A stretch of 10,410 bases of DNA from Tumulicola sp039922955 (GTDB taxonomy: Bacteria; Vulcanimicrobiota; Vulcanimicrobiia; Vulcanimicrobiales; Vulcanimicrobiaceae), in the NCBI GenBank assembly GCA_039922955.1, contig JBDTDR010000138.1, positions 1-10,410 on the forward strand. The letters are read 5' to 3'. The notes under the pieces are model-generated. The model had not been told where the DNA came from. It was given only the letters and a program-made list of their open reading frames with translations, and made no database searches. A program made the position numbers and the translations under genes. Position 1 is the stretch's first letter, and each line of letters starts with the position of its first letter. Positions 1-6,471 of the stretch are shown here, one piece after another.

Positions 1-154
1 ACGTCTCGCCCAGCACCCATCGAAACGCATCGACGAGATTCGATTTCCCCGAGCCGTTCGGCCCGACGATCGCCGTAACGCCGCCCGCGAACTCGAGCGT
101 CGTTGGGTCCGCAAACGTCTTAAATCCGAACGACTTGATCTTCTGGAGCTTCAC
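1..154 (-). CDS. smc: Chromosome segregation protein SMC, N-terminal fragment
   Basis: SMC is a large coiled-coil ATPase that, with ScpA and ScpB, organises and helps separate the bacterial chromosome. Only the first 51 codons are in the window; the gene runs off the left edge. The start is typical of SMC heads: it opens (GTG start) VKLQKIKSFGFKTFAD, followed by a Walker A motif GPNGSGKSN at residues 31-39 and then VDAFRWVLGE. That combination is diagnostic for SMC rather than for RecN or RecF. The GTG start at 154 overlaps the TGA stop of rnc (GTGA, 4 bases), so the two genes are probably translationally coupled. Order fabF-rnc-smc is a widespread arrangement. The hinge, Walker B and C-terminal head are outside the window, so intactness cannot be judged. 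Confidence 0.93.
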   Translation of the reverse strand, partial: MKLQKIKSFGFKTFADPTTLEFAGGVTAIVGPNGSGKSNLVDAFRWVLGET

Positions 155-849
155 GCCTGTGCCTGTAGCGAGAGAAGGGCCGCCTCGGCGGCAGCCTGTT
201 GGGCGGCTTTCTTCGAGGCGCCGCTGCCCGTTCCCAACATCTTGCCCCCAACGCTCACGCGCGAGCTGAAAGCCGGATGCTGCGGCGTGCCTCGGCTCGT
301 CTCGCGGTAGACCGGCGTTTCCGCGAGGTGCGCCTGGGTGTAGTGCTGGAGGCGGGTCTTCGGATCGATCAAATCCGCCGCCGACTGGTCGAGGTGTTCG
401 ATGTGCTCGCCGGTTACGAACCGCCGCGCCTTTTCGGCGCCGTATCCGAGATACAGCGCGGCTACGAATGCTTCGAACGCGCCGGCGAGTACCGACGTGT
501 TCTCCCCACCGCCCGTACCGCGCATGCCGGCGCCGAGGTGCACGAGGTCGGCGAACCCCAAGCGTCGTGCCGTGTTCGCGAGTTGCACGTCGTTGACGAT
601 CGCGGCCTTGCGCAACGTCAGCAAACCCTCGGGCTCGTCGCCAAAGCGTTCGAAGAGCCAGCTCGCGGTGAGGAACCCCAGAACGGAATCGCCCAGAAAC
701 TCCATCCGCTCGTTCGAAACGCCCCCCCGTTCTTTCGCATGGCTTTCGTGAACGAACGCATTCTCGGCAATCGCGAGATCGCCCGCACTGCGAACGCCCG
801 CAAGCCGAAGCAGCGCACGCAAGCGCCGCCGCCGTGCCTCCCCCGGCAT
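151..849 (-). CDS. rnc: Ribonuclease III
   Basis: RNase III cuts double-stranded RNA, including rRNA precursors, in the cytoplasm. The 232-residue product has the family's usual length and two domains: a nuclease domain (about 1-150) with signature NERMEFLGDSVL at 46-57, and a double-stranded RNA-binding domain (about 162-229, from DPKTRLQHY to the Ala-rich end). Expected acidic ligands Glu50, Asp54 and Glu126 are present. The Asp normally three residues before the last Glu is Gly123 here (LAGAFEAF instead of the common LADAFEAL type), which is odd. I chose ATG 849 because the frame open further upstream lies inside fabF and its translation does not resemble RNase III. The start is one base past the fabF stop (TAG-T-ATG), with no obvious ribosome site of its own, so coupling to fabF is likely. 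The stop overlaps the smc start. Confidence 0.95.
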   Translation of the reverse strand: MPGEARRRRLRALLRLAGVRSAGDLAIAENAFVHESHAKERGGVSNERMEFLGDSVLGFLTASWLFERFGDEPEGLLTLRKAAIVNDVQLANTARRLGFADLVHLGAGMRGTGGGENTSVLAGAFEAFVAALYLGYGAEKARRFVTGEHIEHLDQSAADLIDPKTRLQHYTQAHLAETPVYRETSRGTPQHPAFSSRVSVGGKMLGTGSGASKKAAQQAAAEAALLSLQAQA

Positions 850-850
850 A

Positions 851-2104
851 CTAGCGAACTTTGCCGAAGACGATGACGCTGTTATGGCCACCGAATCCAA
901 ACGAATTTGAGAGCGCGACGCGAATCGTGGCCCGTCGAGCGACGTTGGGCACGTAATCGAGCGTGCATTCCGGATCGGGAAACTCATAGTTGATCGTCGG
1001 CGGCATAATGTCTTCGAGCACGGCCATCGCCGTGGCGACGCCCTCGATGCCGCCGGCGGCTCCGAGCGCGTGACCGTGCATGGACTTCGTCGAGCTGACG
1101 CCGACGTGCGCGGCGTGCTCGCCGAAGGCTTTCTCGATTGCCTTCGATTCGGCCGGATCGCCGATCGGCGTAGACGTACCGTGAGCGTTGATATAGTCGA
1201 CGTCCTTCGGCTCGATGCCGGCCTTCGCGAAAGCCCGCGTCAGCGCTAGCATGACGCCGTTACCGGCCGGATCGACGGCTACCAAATCGTAGGCGTCGGC
1301 CGACTGTCCGTACCCGAGAATTTCGCAATAGATCTTGGCGCCGCGCGATTTCGCGGTTTCGTACTCCTCGAGCACCAGCACTCCGGAACCTTCGGCGAGC
1401 ACAAAGCCGTCGCGTTCCCGATCGAAGGGCCGGCTCGCCCGGGTGGGATCGTCGTTCCGCGTCGACATGGCGCGCATCGACGCGAATCCGCCGATCGCCA
1501 GCGGCGAAACCGTCGCCTCGCTGCCGCCCGTGATCATCGCATCCGCGTCGCCGTAAGCGATCAGGTTGTAGGCCGTTACGATGGCATCGTTCGCGCTCGC
1601 ACAGGCGCTCGCCGCCGAGAAAATCGGGCCTTGGAATCCGTGCCGCATCGAAATGTGGGCCGCCTCGGCATTCGCCATCAGCATGGGAATGAAAAATGGC
1701 GTAACCTTCGACCAGGTACCGTTTTCGTTGGCCTTCTCGGAGTTGAGCCAAAACGTGATGATGCCGCCGATCCCGGTGCCCAAAACCGCTCCGACCCGCT
1801 CCTTGAAGGCCTGGTCGTCGGGCAGGTTGGCATCCTCGATCGCTTCCCGCGCCGCGACGACGGCAAACTGCGTAAACCGGTCCATGCGGCGGGCTTCCTT
1901 GCGGCCCAGCAGATCCTCCGGCCGGAAGTCCTTGACCTCAGCGGCAATGCGCGTGGCAAAGTCGCTCGCATCGAAGGCGGTGATCGGACCAACGCCGGAC
2001 TCGCCGGCCACCAGCCGGCGCCAGAAGTCGGCGCGATTGTTGCCGATCGGGGTCACGGCGCCCAGGCCCGTAACGACGACGCGCCGTCGGAGCGGCGCGG
2101 GCAT
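851..2104 (-). CDS. fabF: Beta-ketoacyl-ACP synthase II (FabF)
   Basis: FabF condenses malonyl-ACP with a growing acyl-ACP in the cytoplasm, the elongation step of type II fatty-acid synthesis. The 417-residue product (family usually about 410-415) starts RRRVVVTGLGAVTPIGN, a classic KAS opening. The Cys-His-His triad is visible: Cys168 in SAASACASAN, His308 in NAHGTSTPIGD and His345 in KSMHGHALGAAG. The GFGGHN glycine loop near the C-terminus is also present. The start is uncertain. ATG 2104 is used here; an in-frame TTG at 2119 would add five residues and has a GGTGGAG stretch just upstream, close to the start. The gene leads a leftward operon with rnc and smc. acpP, often directly upstream, is not in the 255-base spacer. 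No promoter for this strand could be picked with confidence. Confidence 0.96.
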   Translation of the reverse strand: MPAPLRRRVVVTGLGAVTPIGNNRADFWRRLVAGESGVGPITAFDASDFATRIAAEVKDFRPEDLLGRKEARRMDRFTQFAVVAAREAIEDANLPDDQAFKERVGAVLGTGIGGIITFWLNSEKANENGTWSKVTPFFIPMLMANAEAAHISMRHGFQGPIFSAASACASANDAIVTAYNLIAYGDADAMITGGSEATVSPLAIGGFASMRAMSTRNDDPTRASRPFDRERDGFVLAEGSGVLVLEEYETAKSRGAKIYCEILGYGQSADAYDLVAVDPAGNGVMLALTRAFAKAGIEPKDVDYINAHGTSTPIGDPAESKAIEKAFGEHAAHVGVSSTKSMHGHALGAAGGIEGVATAMAVLEDIMPPTINYEFPDPECTLDYVPNVARRATIRVALSNSFGFGGHNSVIVFGKVR

Positions 2105-2241
2105 ACTCGAAGCGCTCAAAGCTCCACCAAGTTACGGCGACCCCGGAACGGAACCTTTCCATCGCCGCTGCCCTGAAGCCGCTTCACGAGCCTACCTAGC
2201 GCTCGCTCCTTCCAACGACTAAAGTCGCAATCACTTCATCC

Positions 2242-2271
2242 TTGACGCTCTCCGGTCAGGCTGGCTATAAT
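2242..2271 (+). promoter_or_regulatory. Sigma-70 type promoter of the rpmH operon
   Basis: A -35 box TTGACG (2242-2247) and a perfect -10 box TATAAT (2266-2271) are separated by 18 bases. They stand out in GC-rich surroundings and point toward rpmH. Transcription would begin around 2278-2279, giving a leader of about 81 bases before the rpmH ATG. The strength of the match fits a highly expressed ribosomal-protein operon. It is the only clear promoter seen for the genes up to rsmG, so they may share this transcript. That is inference; internal promoters cannot be excluded. Confidence 0.8.
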
Positions 2272-2283
2272 CAGGGGCTGTCT

Positions 2284-2306
2284 GCCGCCGGCTACGGCCG
2301 TGCGGC
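2284..2306 (+). promoter_or_regulatory. Stem-loop with TACG tetraloop in the rpmH leader
   Basis: GCCGC and CGGC (2284-2292) pair with GCCG (2297-2300) and GCGGC (2302-2306). This gives a nine-pair GC stem with one bulged T (2301) and a TACG loop closed by C-G, i.e. a UNCG-type very stable tetraloop in RNA. It starts only about six bases after the predicted transcription start. A T-rich stretch (2318-2322 and beyond) follows, but 11 bases after the stem, so it is not a standard intrinsic terminator. Possible roles are protection of the 5' end of the mRNA or a binding site for feedback control of L34/RnpA production. Pairing is seen directly; function is inferred. Confidence 0.55.
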
Positions 2307-2359
2307 GCTTGTCGTTGTTTTTAGCCTTGTCTTTGTTTTAGTAAGGAAGAGTTCACACC

Positions 2360-2494
2360 ATGAAGCGGACGTACCAGCCGCACAATCGCCGTCGCAAACG
2401 CGTGCACGGCTTTATGGAGCGGATGAGCACGAAGAACGGGCGGAAAGTGCTTGCTCGGCGCAGGAAAAAGGGACGCCACCGCCTGGCGGTCTGA
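2360..2494 (+). CDS. rpmH: Large ribosomal subunit protein bL34
   Basis: bL34 is a small basic protein of the 50S subunit. The 44-residue product has the usual family length and near-invariant sequence: MKRTYQPHNRRRKRVHGF, then MSTKNGRKVLARRRKKGR to the end. The start is ATG 2360, with a purine-rich ribosome site AAGGAAGAG (2343-2351) eight bases upstream. The stop TGA shares one base with the rnpA ATG (TGATG), the classical rpmH-rnpA coupling, which helps match RNase P protein synthesis to ribosome synthesis. It is the first gene after the strong promoter. Confidence 0.98.
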   Translation: MKRTYQPHNRRRKRVHGFMERMSTKNGRKVLARRRKKGRHRLAV

Positions 2495-2820
2495 TGCGCC
2501 GTTTTGCCAGCCTGCGCCGCCGAGTGGATTTTACCCGTTTGCGGCAGCGCGGCCGGCGGATCGCGACCAAAACGCTCACTATTTACCTCGCCGATGCGTA
2601 TCCGAGCGACCCCGCGTCGCTGGTCGGCATCACCGTCAATAAATCGATCGGAAAGGCCGTGGTCCGTAACAAGCTGCGCCGTCGCCTGGCGGCGATCGTG
2701 AACGAAGCGCTCGCGCAATGTCGCGCGACGCGCCTGCTCGTGGTGGCGCGCCCGGCCGCGGCCGGCACCCCATATTCCGCATTGCACGCCGAGGTCACCT
2801 CGGCACTCGGCCGCGCGTAG
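2494..2820 (+). CDS. rnpA: Ribonuclease P protein component
   Basis: RnpA is the protein cofactor of the RNase P ribozyme, which removes 5' leaders from tRNA precursors. The product is 108 residues, typical for the family. The RNR signature is recognisable as GKAVVRNKLRRRL at 53-65, preceded by VGITVNKSIGK, and the protein is strongly basic. It starts with ATG 2494, overlapping the rpmH stop by one base. The reading frame stays open a further 84 codons upstream, through rpmH in another frame, but the transcribed part contains no ATG, GTG or TTG in that frame. The short form is therefore the supported one. Seven bases separate its stop from the yidD start. Confidence 0.96.
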   Translation: MRRFASLRRRVDFTRLRQRGRRIATKTLTIYLADAYPSDPASLVGITVNKSIGKAVVRNKLRRRLAAIVNEALAQCRATRLLVVARPAAAGTPYSALHAEVTSALGRA

Positions 2821-2827
2821 GATCACG

Positions 2828-3061
2828 ATGCGATCGTTGCTCGCAGCGCTCGTCCGGCTCTATCAGCTCGCGATCTCGCCGCTGCTGCCGCCGGCCTGCC
2901 GGTTCTATCCGAGCTGTTCCCAGTACGCGCTGGTCGCGATTCGAGAACACGGCGTGCTGCGCGGCGGCTGGTTCGCTCTGACGCGCCTCGCGCGCTGCCA
3001 TCCCTGGAATCCCGGCGGCGTCGATTTCGTACCCGACGCTTGCCGTCACGCGGAAAGGTAA
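2828..3061 (+). CDS. yidD: Membrane protein insertion efficiency factor YidD
   Basis: YidD is a small membrane-associated protein that assists YidC/Sec-dependent insertion of inner-membrane proteins. The 77-residue product matches the family: an amphipathic/hydrophobic start (LVRLYQLAISPLLPP), then CRFYPSCSQYALVAI with Cys24 and Cys30, and TRLARCHPWNPGG with Cys57, followed by VDFVPD. These are the family's hallmark CxxYPxCSxY and RCHPxxxGG motifs. The start is ATG 2828. It lies between rnpA and yidC as in many bacteria, with a three-base gap to the yidC TTG start, and its stop codon falls within the spacing region after the yidC ribosome site. Confidence 0.95.
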   Translation: MRSLLAALVRLYQLAISPLLPPACRFYPSCSQYALVAIREHGVLRGGWFALTRLARCHPWNPGGVDFVPDACRHAER

Positions 3062-3064
3062 CTC

Positions 3065-3913
3065 TTGCACCTGCTCGATCCGATCGTCAACGCGATGTCC
3101 CAGATCGTGTGGGCGATCAACAAGCCGGTTAACAACCTCGGCTGGAGCCTGATCGTCCTAGCGGCGCTCATTCGGCTCGTGTTCTTGCCGCTCAACACGG
3201 CACAGTTCAAATCGATGCTCAAGATGCAGCGCATCGCCCCGCAAATCAAAAAGCTGCAGGCCCGCTTCAAAGACGATTCGGCCAAACTGCAGCAAGAAAC
3301 GATGGCGCTTTACAAACAGCAGGGCGTAAATCCGTTTGCCGGCTGTTGGCCGATGCTGGTTCAGTGGCCGTTCATTATCAGCGTTTACTACGTGGTGATG
3401 AATAACAAGTCGCACTTCGAAAATCAGGACTGGCTTTGGATCGGCAGCCACGTATCGACGCTGTATCCCAACATTCTGGCGACCAGTTTGGCCCACACCG
3501 ACATCGTGCTGCTCGTGCTCTATGCGGCCTCCATGTACTTCAGCGTCAGGTTCGGCAGCATGCCGGCAACCGATCCGCAGCAGGCGCAAACGCAGCGCCT
3601 GATGGCGTTCGTATCACCGCTGATGCTCGGCTTTTTCGGGTGGAAATACCACTGGCCGTCGGCGATGGTACTGTACTGGTTTGCCTATAACTTCTTCACG
3701 ATGGCGCAAACGTTTTATATGCTGCGTCAATATCACGAGCCGCTCTCGTTTGCAGACAGCGGGCACGTGTTTACCGACGATCTGCCGCCCGATGACAAGA
3801 CGACCAAAGCACTGTCCGCCGACGCCTCGGCGAGTTCCAACGGCACTACCAAAAAGAATGCTCCGCGATCCGGCTCGGGCCGGTCCAAAAAGAAGAACAA
3901 GAAAGGCGCCTAA
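3065..3913 (+). CDS. yidC: Membrane protein insertase YidC/Oxa1, short form
   Basis: YidC inserts and folds proteins in the cytoplasmic membrane. The 282-residue product has the Oxa1/YidC core only. Five hydrophobic segments lie near residues 25-44, 95-113, 145-164, 178-193 and 197-218, with the charged hairpin (KMQRIAPQIKKLQARFKDD, about 53-71) between the first two. The conserved groove arginine is Arg37 in the first core segment (LIRLVFLPLN). GVNPFAGCWPMLVQWPF (87-103) is another family motif. The large periplasmic domain and N-terminal anchor found in proteobacterial YidC are absent, and no lipoprotein signal is seen. The tail is polar and ends Lys-rich (SKKKNKKG), as in forms that contact the ribosome. 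Start TTG 3065 is preferred because AAAGG (3054-3058) sits six bases upstream; ATG 3095 has no such site. Confidence 0.95.
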   Translation: MHLLDPIVNAMSQIVWAINKPVNNLGWSLIVLAALIRLVFLPLNTAQFKSMLKMQRIAPQIKKLQARFKDDSAKLQQETMALYKQQGVNPFAGCWPMLVQWPFIISVYYVVMNNKSHFENQDWLWIGSHVSTLYPNILATSLAHTDIVLLVLYAASMYFSVRFGSMPATDPQQAQTQRLMAFVSPLMLGFFGWKYHWPSAMVLYWFAYNFFTMAQTFYMLRQYHEPLSFADSGHVFTDDLPPDDKTTKALSADASASSNGTTKKNAPRSGSGRSKKKNKKGA

Positions 3914-3922
3914 CCACAAGCG

Positions 3923-4609
3923 ATGCTTTACGAAGACGATTTCGAGTTCGAAGAACAGCCCGCGAACATTCGCGACCGCGCGATCCCCGGAAAGTCGGGC
4001 GGCGGGGGCGGCGGTCGCGGTCCCGCGGGCGGCGGTCGCGGTCCCGGAGGCGGCGACCGGCGGCGCGGCGGGAAACCGCCGGGCAACGGCGGAGGCCGCC
4101 GGTTCGGCCCGCCGCTCCACCACACCGGTCCGAGTACGCTCGAGCACTACGAGCTTCCCGAAGAGGCGAAGCCGGTTCGCGACCTGCTGGCCGAAATTCT
4201 CAAGCTTATGGGCTTGCAGCAGGTGGACATCCACTACATTCCGCGTTCCGAAGGCGAGTATCTGGAAGTGACCGGGCCGGATTTGGGCATGCTCATCGGC
4301 CGCCACGGCAATACGCTCGAAGCGCTCAATTTGATCTTCAACAACATTCTCAATGCGGGCGTGCGCAGCAATCGGCGTTACTATACGATCGACGCCGAAG
4401 GCTATCGCGCGCGCCGGGCCGAGCAGCTCAAGAGCTTGGCGCTCGCGACGCTCGACCGCTGCGTTCGCGAAGGTGCGCCCCAGCGGCTCGAACCGATGCT
4501 TCCGTCCGAGCGAAAAATCGTCCATCTCGCGCTGGCGGATTCAGAAACCGTACGCACCGAATCGGAAGGCGAAGAGCCCGAACGCCGCGTCGTCGTCTTC
4601 CCCCGCTAA
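3923..4609 (+). CDS. jag: KH-R3H RNA-binding protein Jag/KhpB with Gly/Arg-rich N-terminus
   Basis: Jag (KhpB) is a cytoplasmic RNA-binding protein linked to cell elongation and division in Firmicutes, commonly encoded after yidC. The 228-residue product has a KH domain (about 78-157) with the GxxG loop GRHG at 126-129 in LGMLIGRHGNTLEALN. An R3H domain follows (about 165-228) with Arg197 and His201 in PSERKIVHLAL and the ending RRVVVFPR. The usual N-terminal Jag-N domain is missing. Instead residues 1-20 are acidic (EDDFEFEEQ), and about 24-66 form a Gly/Arg/Pro-rich linker containing GGGRGP repeats, resembling RGG-type RNA-binding tails. The start ATG 3923 follows the yidC stop by nine bases. 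Family assignment is firm; the linker's role is unknown. Confidence 0.94.
   Translation: MLYEDDFEFEEQPANIRDRAIPGKSGGGGGGRGPAGGGRGPGGGDRRRGGKPPGNGGGRRFGPPLHHTGPSTLEHYELPEEAKPVRDLLAEILKLMGLQQVDIHYIPRSEGEYLEVTGPDLGMLIGRHGNTLEALNLIFNNILNAGVRSNRRYYTIDAEGYRARRAEQLKSLALATLDRCVREGAPQRLEPMLPSERKIVHLALADSETVRTESEGEEPERRVVVFPR
4007..4048 (+). repeat. Two tandem 21-base repeats inside jag
   Basis: Two adjacent 21-base units (4007-4027 and 4028-4048) differ only in their last two bases. They are in frame and encode GGGRGPA and GGGRGPG in the Gly/Arg-rich linker of Jag. An in-frame GC-rich tandem repeat like this can change copy number by slippage without breaking the gene, so linker length may vary between strains. 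Confidence 0.8.
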
Positions 4610-4633
4610 GCGCTTACGTTTATCGGCGACGCG

Positions 4634-5110
4634 GTGTCGTACCATCACGTACAGGTTGGCCGGTTCTACGTCGTTACGATGCTGGTCGTCGGGTTCGTTG
4701 TCGCGCTCGCGGCCGTCTACATCGGGTTCTCCGGCGGGGCCGTTCCAGCCGCGACGGTAGCGCTGCTCACGGTCCCGATCGGGGCGGCGATCGTGCTCGT
4801 GCCGTTCGCGCGCCTGAACGTCGGCGTCGGTGACGACGGCGATCGCTCCGGCCGGGCGCTGCGCTGGTCGATGACGTTCGGCTGGCCGGCCGGCACGATT
4901 CCGATCTCGGAGATCGCGGCCGCGCAAATCGTTCCGGTGACGATTTGGATGGGGATCGGCATTCATCTCACGTCGCGCGGCTGGGTATGGAACGTCGCGC
5001 TCGGTCAGGGCGTGCAAGTACGCAAGCGCGACGGATCGAGCATCGTGCTGGGTACCGACGACGCCGACGGATTGCTGGCCGCGATTCAAGGCGCTCGTGC
5101 GCAACGATGA
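4634..5110 (+). CDS. Two-helix membrane protein with possible PH-like C-terminal domain, unknown function
   Basis: I do not recognise a named family. The 158-residue product has two predicted membrane helices (about 11-31 and 36-58) followed by a soluble domain. That domain reads like bacterial PH-like membrane proteins: PISEI at 90-94, MGIGIHLTSRGWVWNV at 106-121, then a strand with KRDGSSIVLGTDDADGLLAAI. This Gly-Trp strand pattern with a 'GTDD..GLLAAI' ending occurs in small two-helix PH-domain proteins; the assignment rests on pattern memory only. GTG 4634 gives the full first helix but has no clear ribosome site; ATG 4679 (residue 16) would cut into the helix. It begins 24 bases after jag, and its last 14 bases overlap the mnmE start, so it belongs to the same operon. 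Confidence 0.75.
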   Translation: MSYHHVQVGRFYVVTMLVVGFVVALAAVYIGFSGGAVPAATVALLTVPIGAAIVLVPFARLNVGVGDDGDRSGRALRWSMTFGWPAGTIPISEIAAAQIVPVTIWMGIGIHLTSRGWVWNVALGQGVQVRKRDGSSIVLGTDDADGLLAAIQGARAQR

Positions 5111-6449
5111 CGACACCATCGCGGCCGTCGCGACGCCGCCGGGAAAGGGTGCGATCGCGATCGTGCGCGTCAGCGGGTCGCGCGTCCGGGCGATCGCGCA
5201 GCGCTTGGTGCGAACGCGATCCGCGCTGCAGCCGCGTCTGGCCGCCCAAGCCGCCGTCCTCGACGAAACCGGCCAGGTCGTCGATCGCGGTTTAGCGCTA
5301 TTTTTTCCGCGCCCCGCAAGCTACACCGGTGAAGATCTTCTCGAGCTGCACGTCCACGGGTCGCCGATCGTGGTGCGCGAGATCGTGCGCGCGCTGCTCG
5401 CCTGCGGTGCACGTCACGCGCAGGCCGGCGAGTTCACTCGGCGAGCGTTCCTCAACGGCAAGCTGGACCTGCACGAGGCCGACGCGATCGCCGACGTCAT
5501 CGAAGCCGAAACGCGTTCGGCCGCGCGCGCCGCGCTGGCAAATCTCGGCGGCGGACTGGCAGGCGAAGTACGAGCGCTGCGCGCCGGGCTGGCGGCGGTG
5601 CTCGAAGATTTGGCGGCGGCGATTGACTTTCCCGAGGAGGTGCCCGACCCGGACCCGGCGCGGCTGGACGGCAGGCTGGCGACGGTCGTCGCGGACTTAG
5701 AGCGGCTCCGCCGCGACGGCGAACGTGGACGGCTGGTGCGCGAAGGCGTGCACGTCGCCATCGTCGGTCCGCCCAACGCCGGCAAGTCGTCGCTGCTCAA
5801 CGCGTTGCTCGGCGAAGAGCGCGCGATCGTTTCGGAGGTGGCCGGAACCACCCGCGACACGATTGAGGAATCAATCGCGATTGCCGGAGTCATGGTGCGG
5901 CTGGTCGACACGGCCGGGATCCGCGCCCACGCCGGCCGCCTCGAGTCGGCCGGGATCGACCGGACGCGACGGGCCTTGGCGGCGGCTCGCATTCCGGTGG
6001 TGGTGATAGACGGTTCGCAGGAACTTGGACCCGAAGCCCGCACGATTCTCGCCGAGACGCGCGAGCGCGAACGCGTGCTGTTTTTCAACAAAGCCGATCT
6101 CGGCGATGCGGGCGCCCGCGAACTCGGCGACCCGGCGGCGATCGTCGGCAGCGCGTGGGACGCGGCTTCGCTCGAAGCCCTGCGCGCGGCCATCGCGCGG
6201 GTCGGCTGGGGCGGCGAGCTGCCCGATCTCGAGCGACCGCACCTGGCGGCGTTGCGCGAGTTCGACGCCGTCAACGAGGCGCTCGACGCCCTCGCGCGAG
6301 CGCGAGCCACCCTCGCCGCGGGCGAGCCGAACGATTTCATCGTGGGCGAACTGCAGCGGGCTTTCTCCGCGCTCGGGCATGTAAGCGAGCCCACCGCCGC
6401 CGAAGAAGTCCTCGACGGGGTTTTCGCCCGTTTTTGCGTTGGGAAATAA
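5097..6449 (+). CDS. mnmE: tRNA modification GTPase MnmE
   Basis: With MnmG, MnmE adds the (carboxymethyl)aminomethyl group to uridine 34 of certain tRNAs, using methylene-tetrahydrofolate and GTP; both act in the cytoplasm. The 450-residue product has the full layout. The N-terminal folate-binding domain (about 1-118) opens DTIAAVATPPGKGAIAIVRVSG and includes SYTGEDLLELHVHGSP (75-90) and GEFTRRAFLNGKLDL. A helical domain carries an inserted G domain with P-loop GPPNAGKS (224-231), GTTRDT (250-255), DTAG (271-274) and NKAD (331-334). The C-terminus ends FCVGK with catalytic-motif Cys448. GTG 5097 is chosen because it places the conserved N-terminus correctly; it overlaps the upstream membrane-protein gene by 14 bases. 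All expected motifs are intact. Confidence 0.97.
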   Translation: MRNDDDTIAAVATPPGKGAIAIVRVSGSRVRAIAQRLVRTRSALQPRLAAQAAVLDETGQVVDRGLALFFPRPASYTGEDLLELHVHGSPIVVREIVRALLACGARHAQAGEFTRRAFLNGKLDLHEADAIADVIEAETRSAARAALANLGGGLAGEVRALRAGLAAVLEDLAAAIDFPEEVPDPDPARLDGRLATVVADLERLRRDGERGRLVREGVHVAIVGPPNAGKSSLLNALLGEERAIVSEVAGTTRDTIEESIAIAGVMVRLVDTAGIRAHAGRLESAGIDRTRRALAAARIPVVVIDGSQELGPEARTILAETRERERVLFFNKADLGDAGARELGDPAAIVGSAWDAASLEALRAAIARVGWGGELPDLERPHLAALREFDAVNEALDALARARATLAAGEPNDFIVGELQRAFSALGHVSEPTAAEEVLDGVFARFCVGK

Positions 6450-6471
6450 CGACAAGAGAAAGGGCGGTTCA

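Noticed and set aside
199..876. Plus-strand open frame opposite rnc (225 codons).
   Set aside because: Arg-rich shadow translation without motifs; rnc on the other strand is certain.
2105..2241. Searched for a leftward promoter for fabF and for DnaA boxes.
   Set aside because: Only weak -35/-10-like words with poor spacing were found on the minus strand, and nothing close to TTATCCACA, so no feature is claimed.
2242..2493. The rnpA frame stays open through rpmH, recalling Thermus, where rnpA starts beside rpmH and overlaps it completely.
   Set aside because: The only ATG, GTG or TTG in that frame upstream of 2494 is the TTG that forms the -35 box, before the predicted transcription start. 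ATG 2494 gives a normal 108-residue RnpA.
3614..4525. Long antisense open frame opposite yidC and jag (303 codons).
   Set aside because: It lies wholly opposite two genes with strong family motifs, has no recognisable domain, and open antisense frames are expected in GC-rich DNA.
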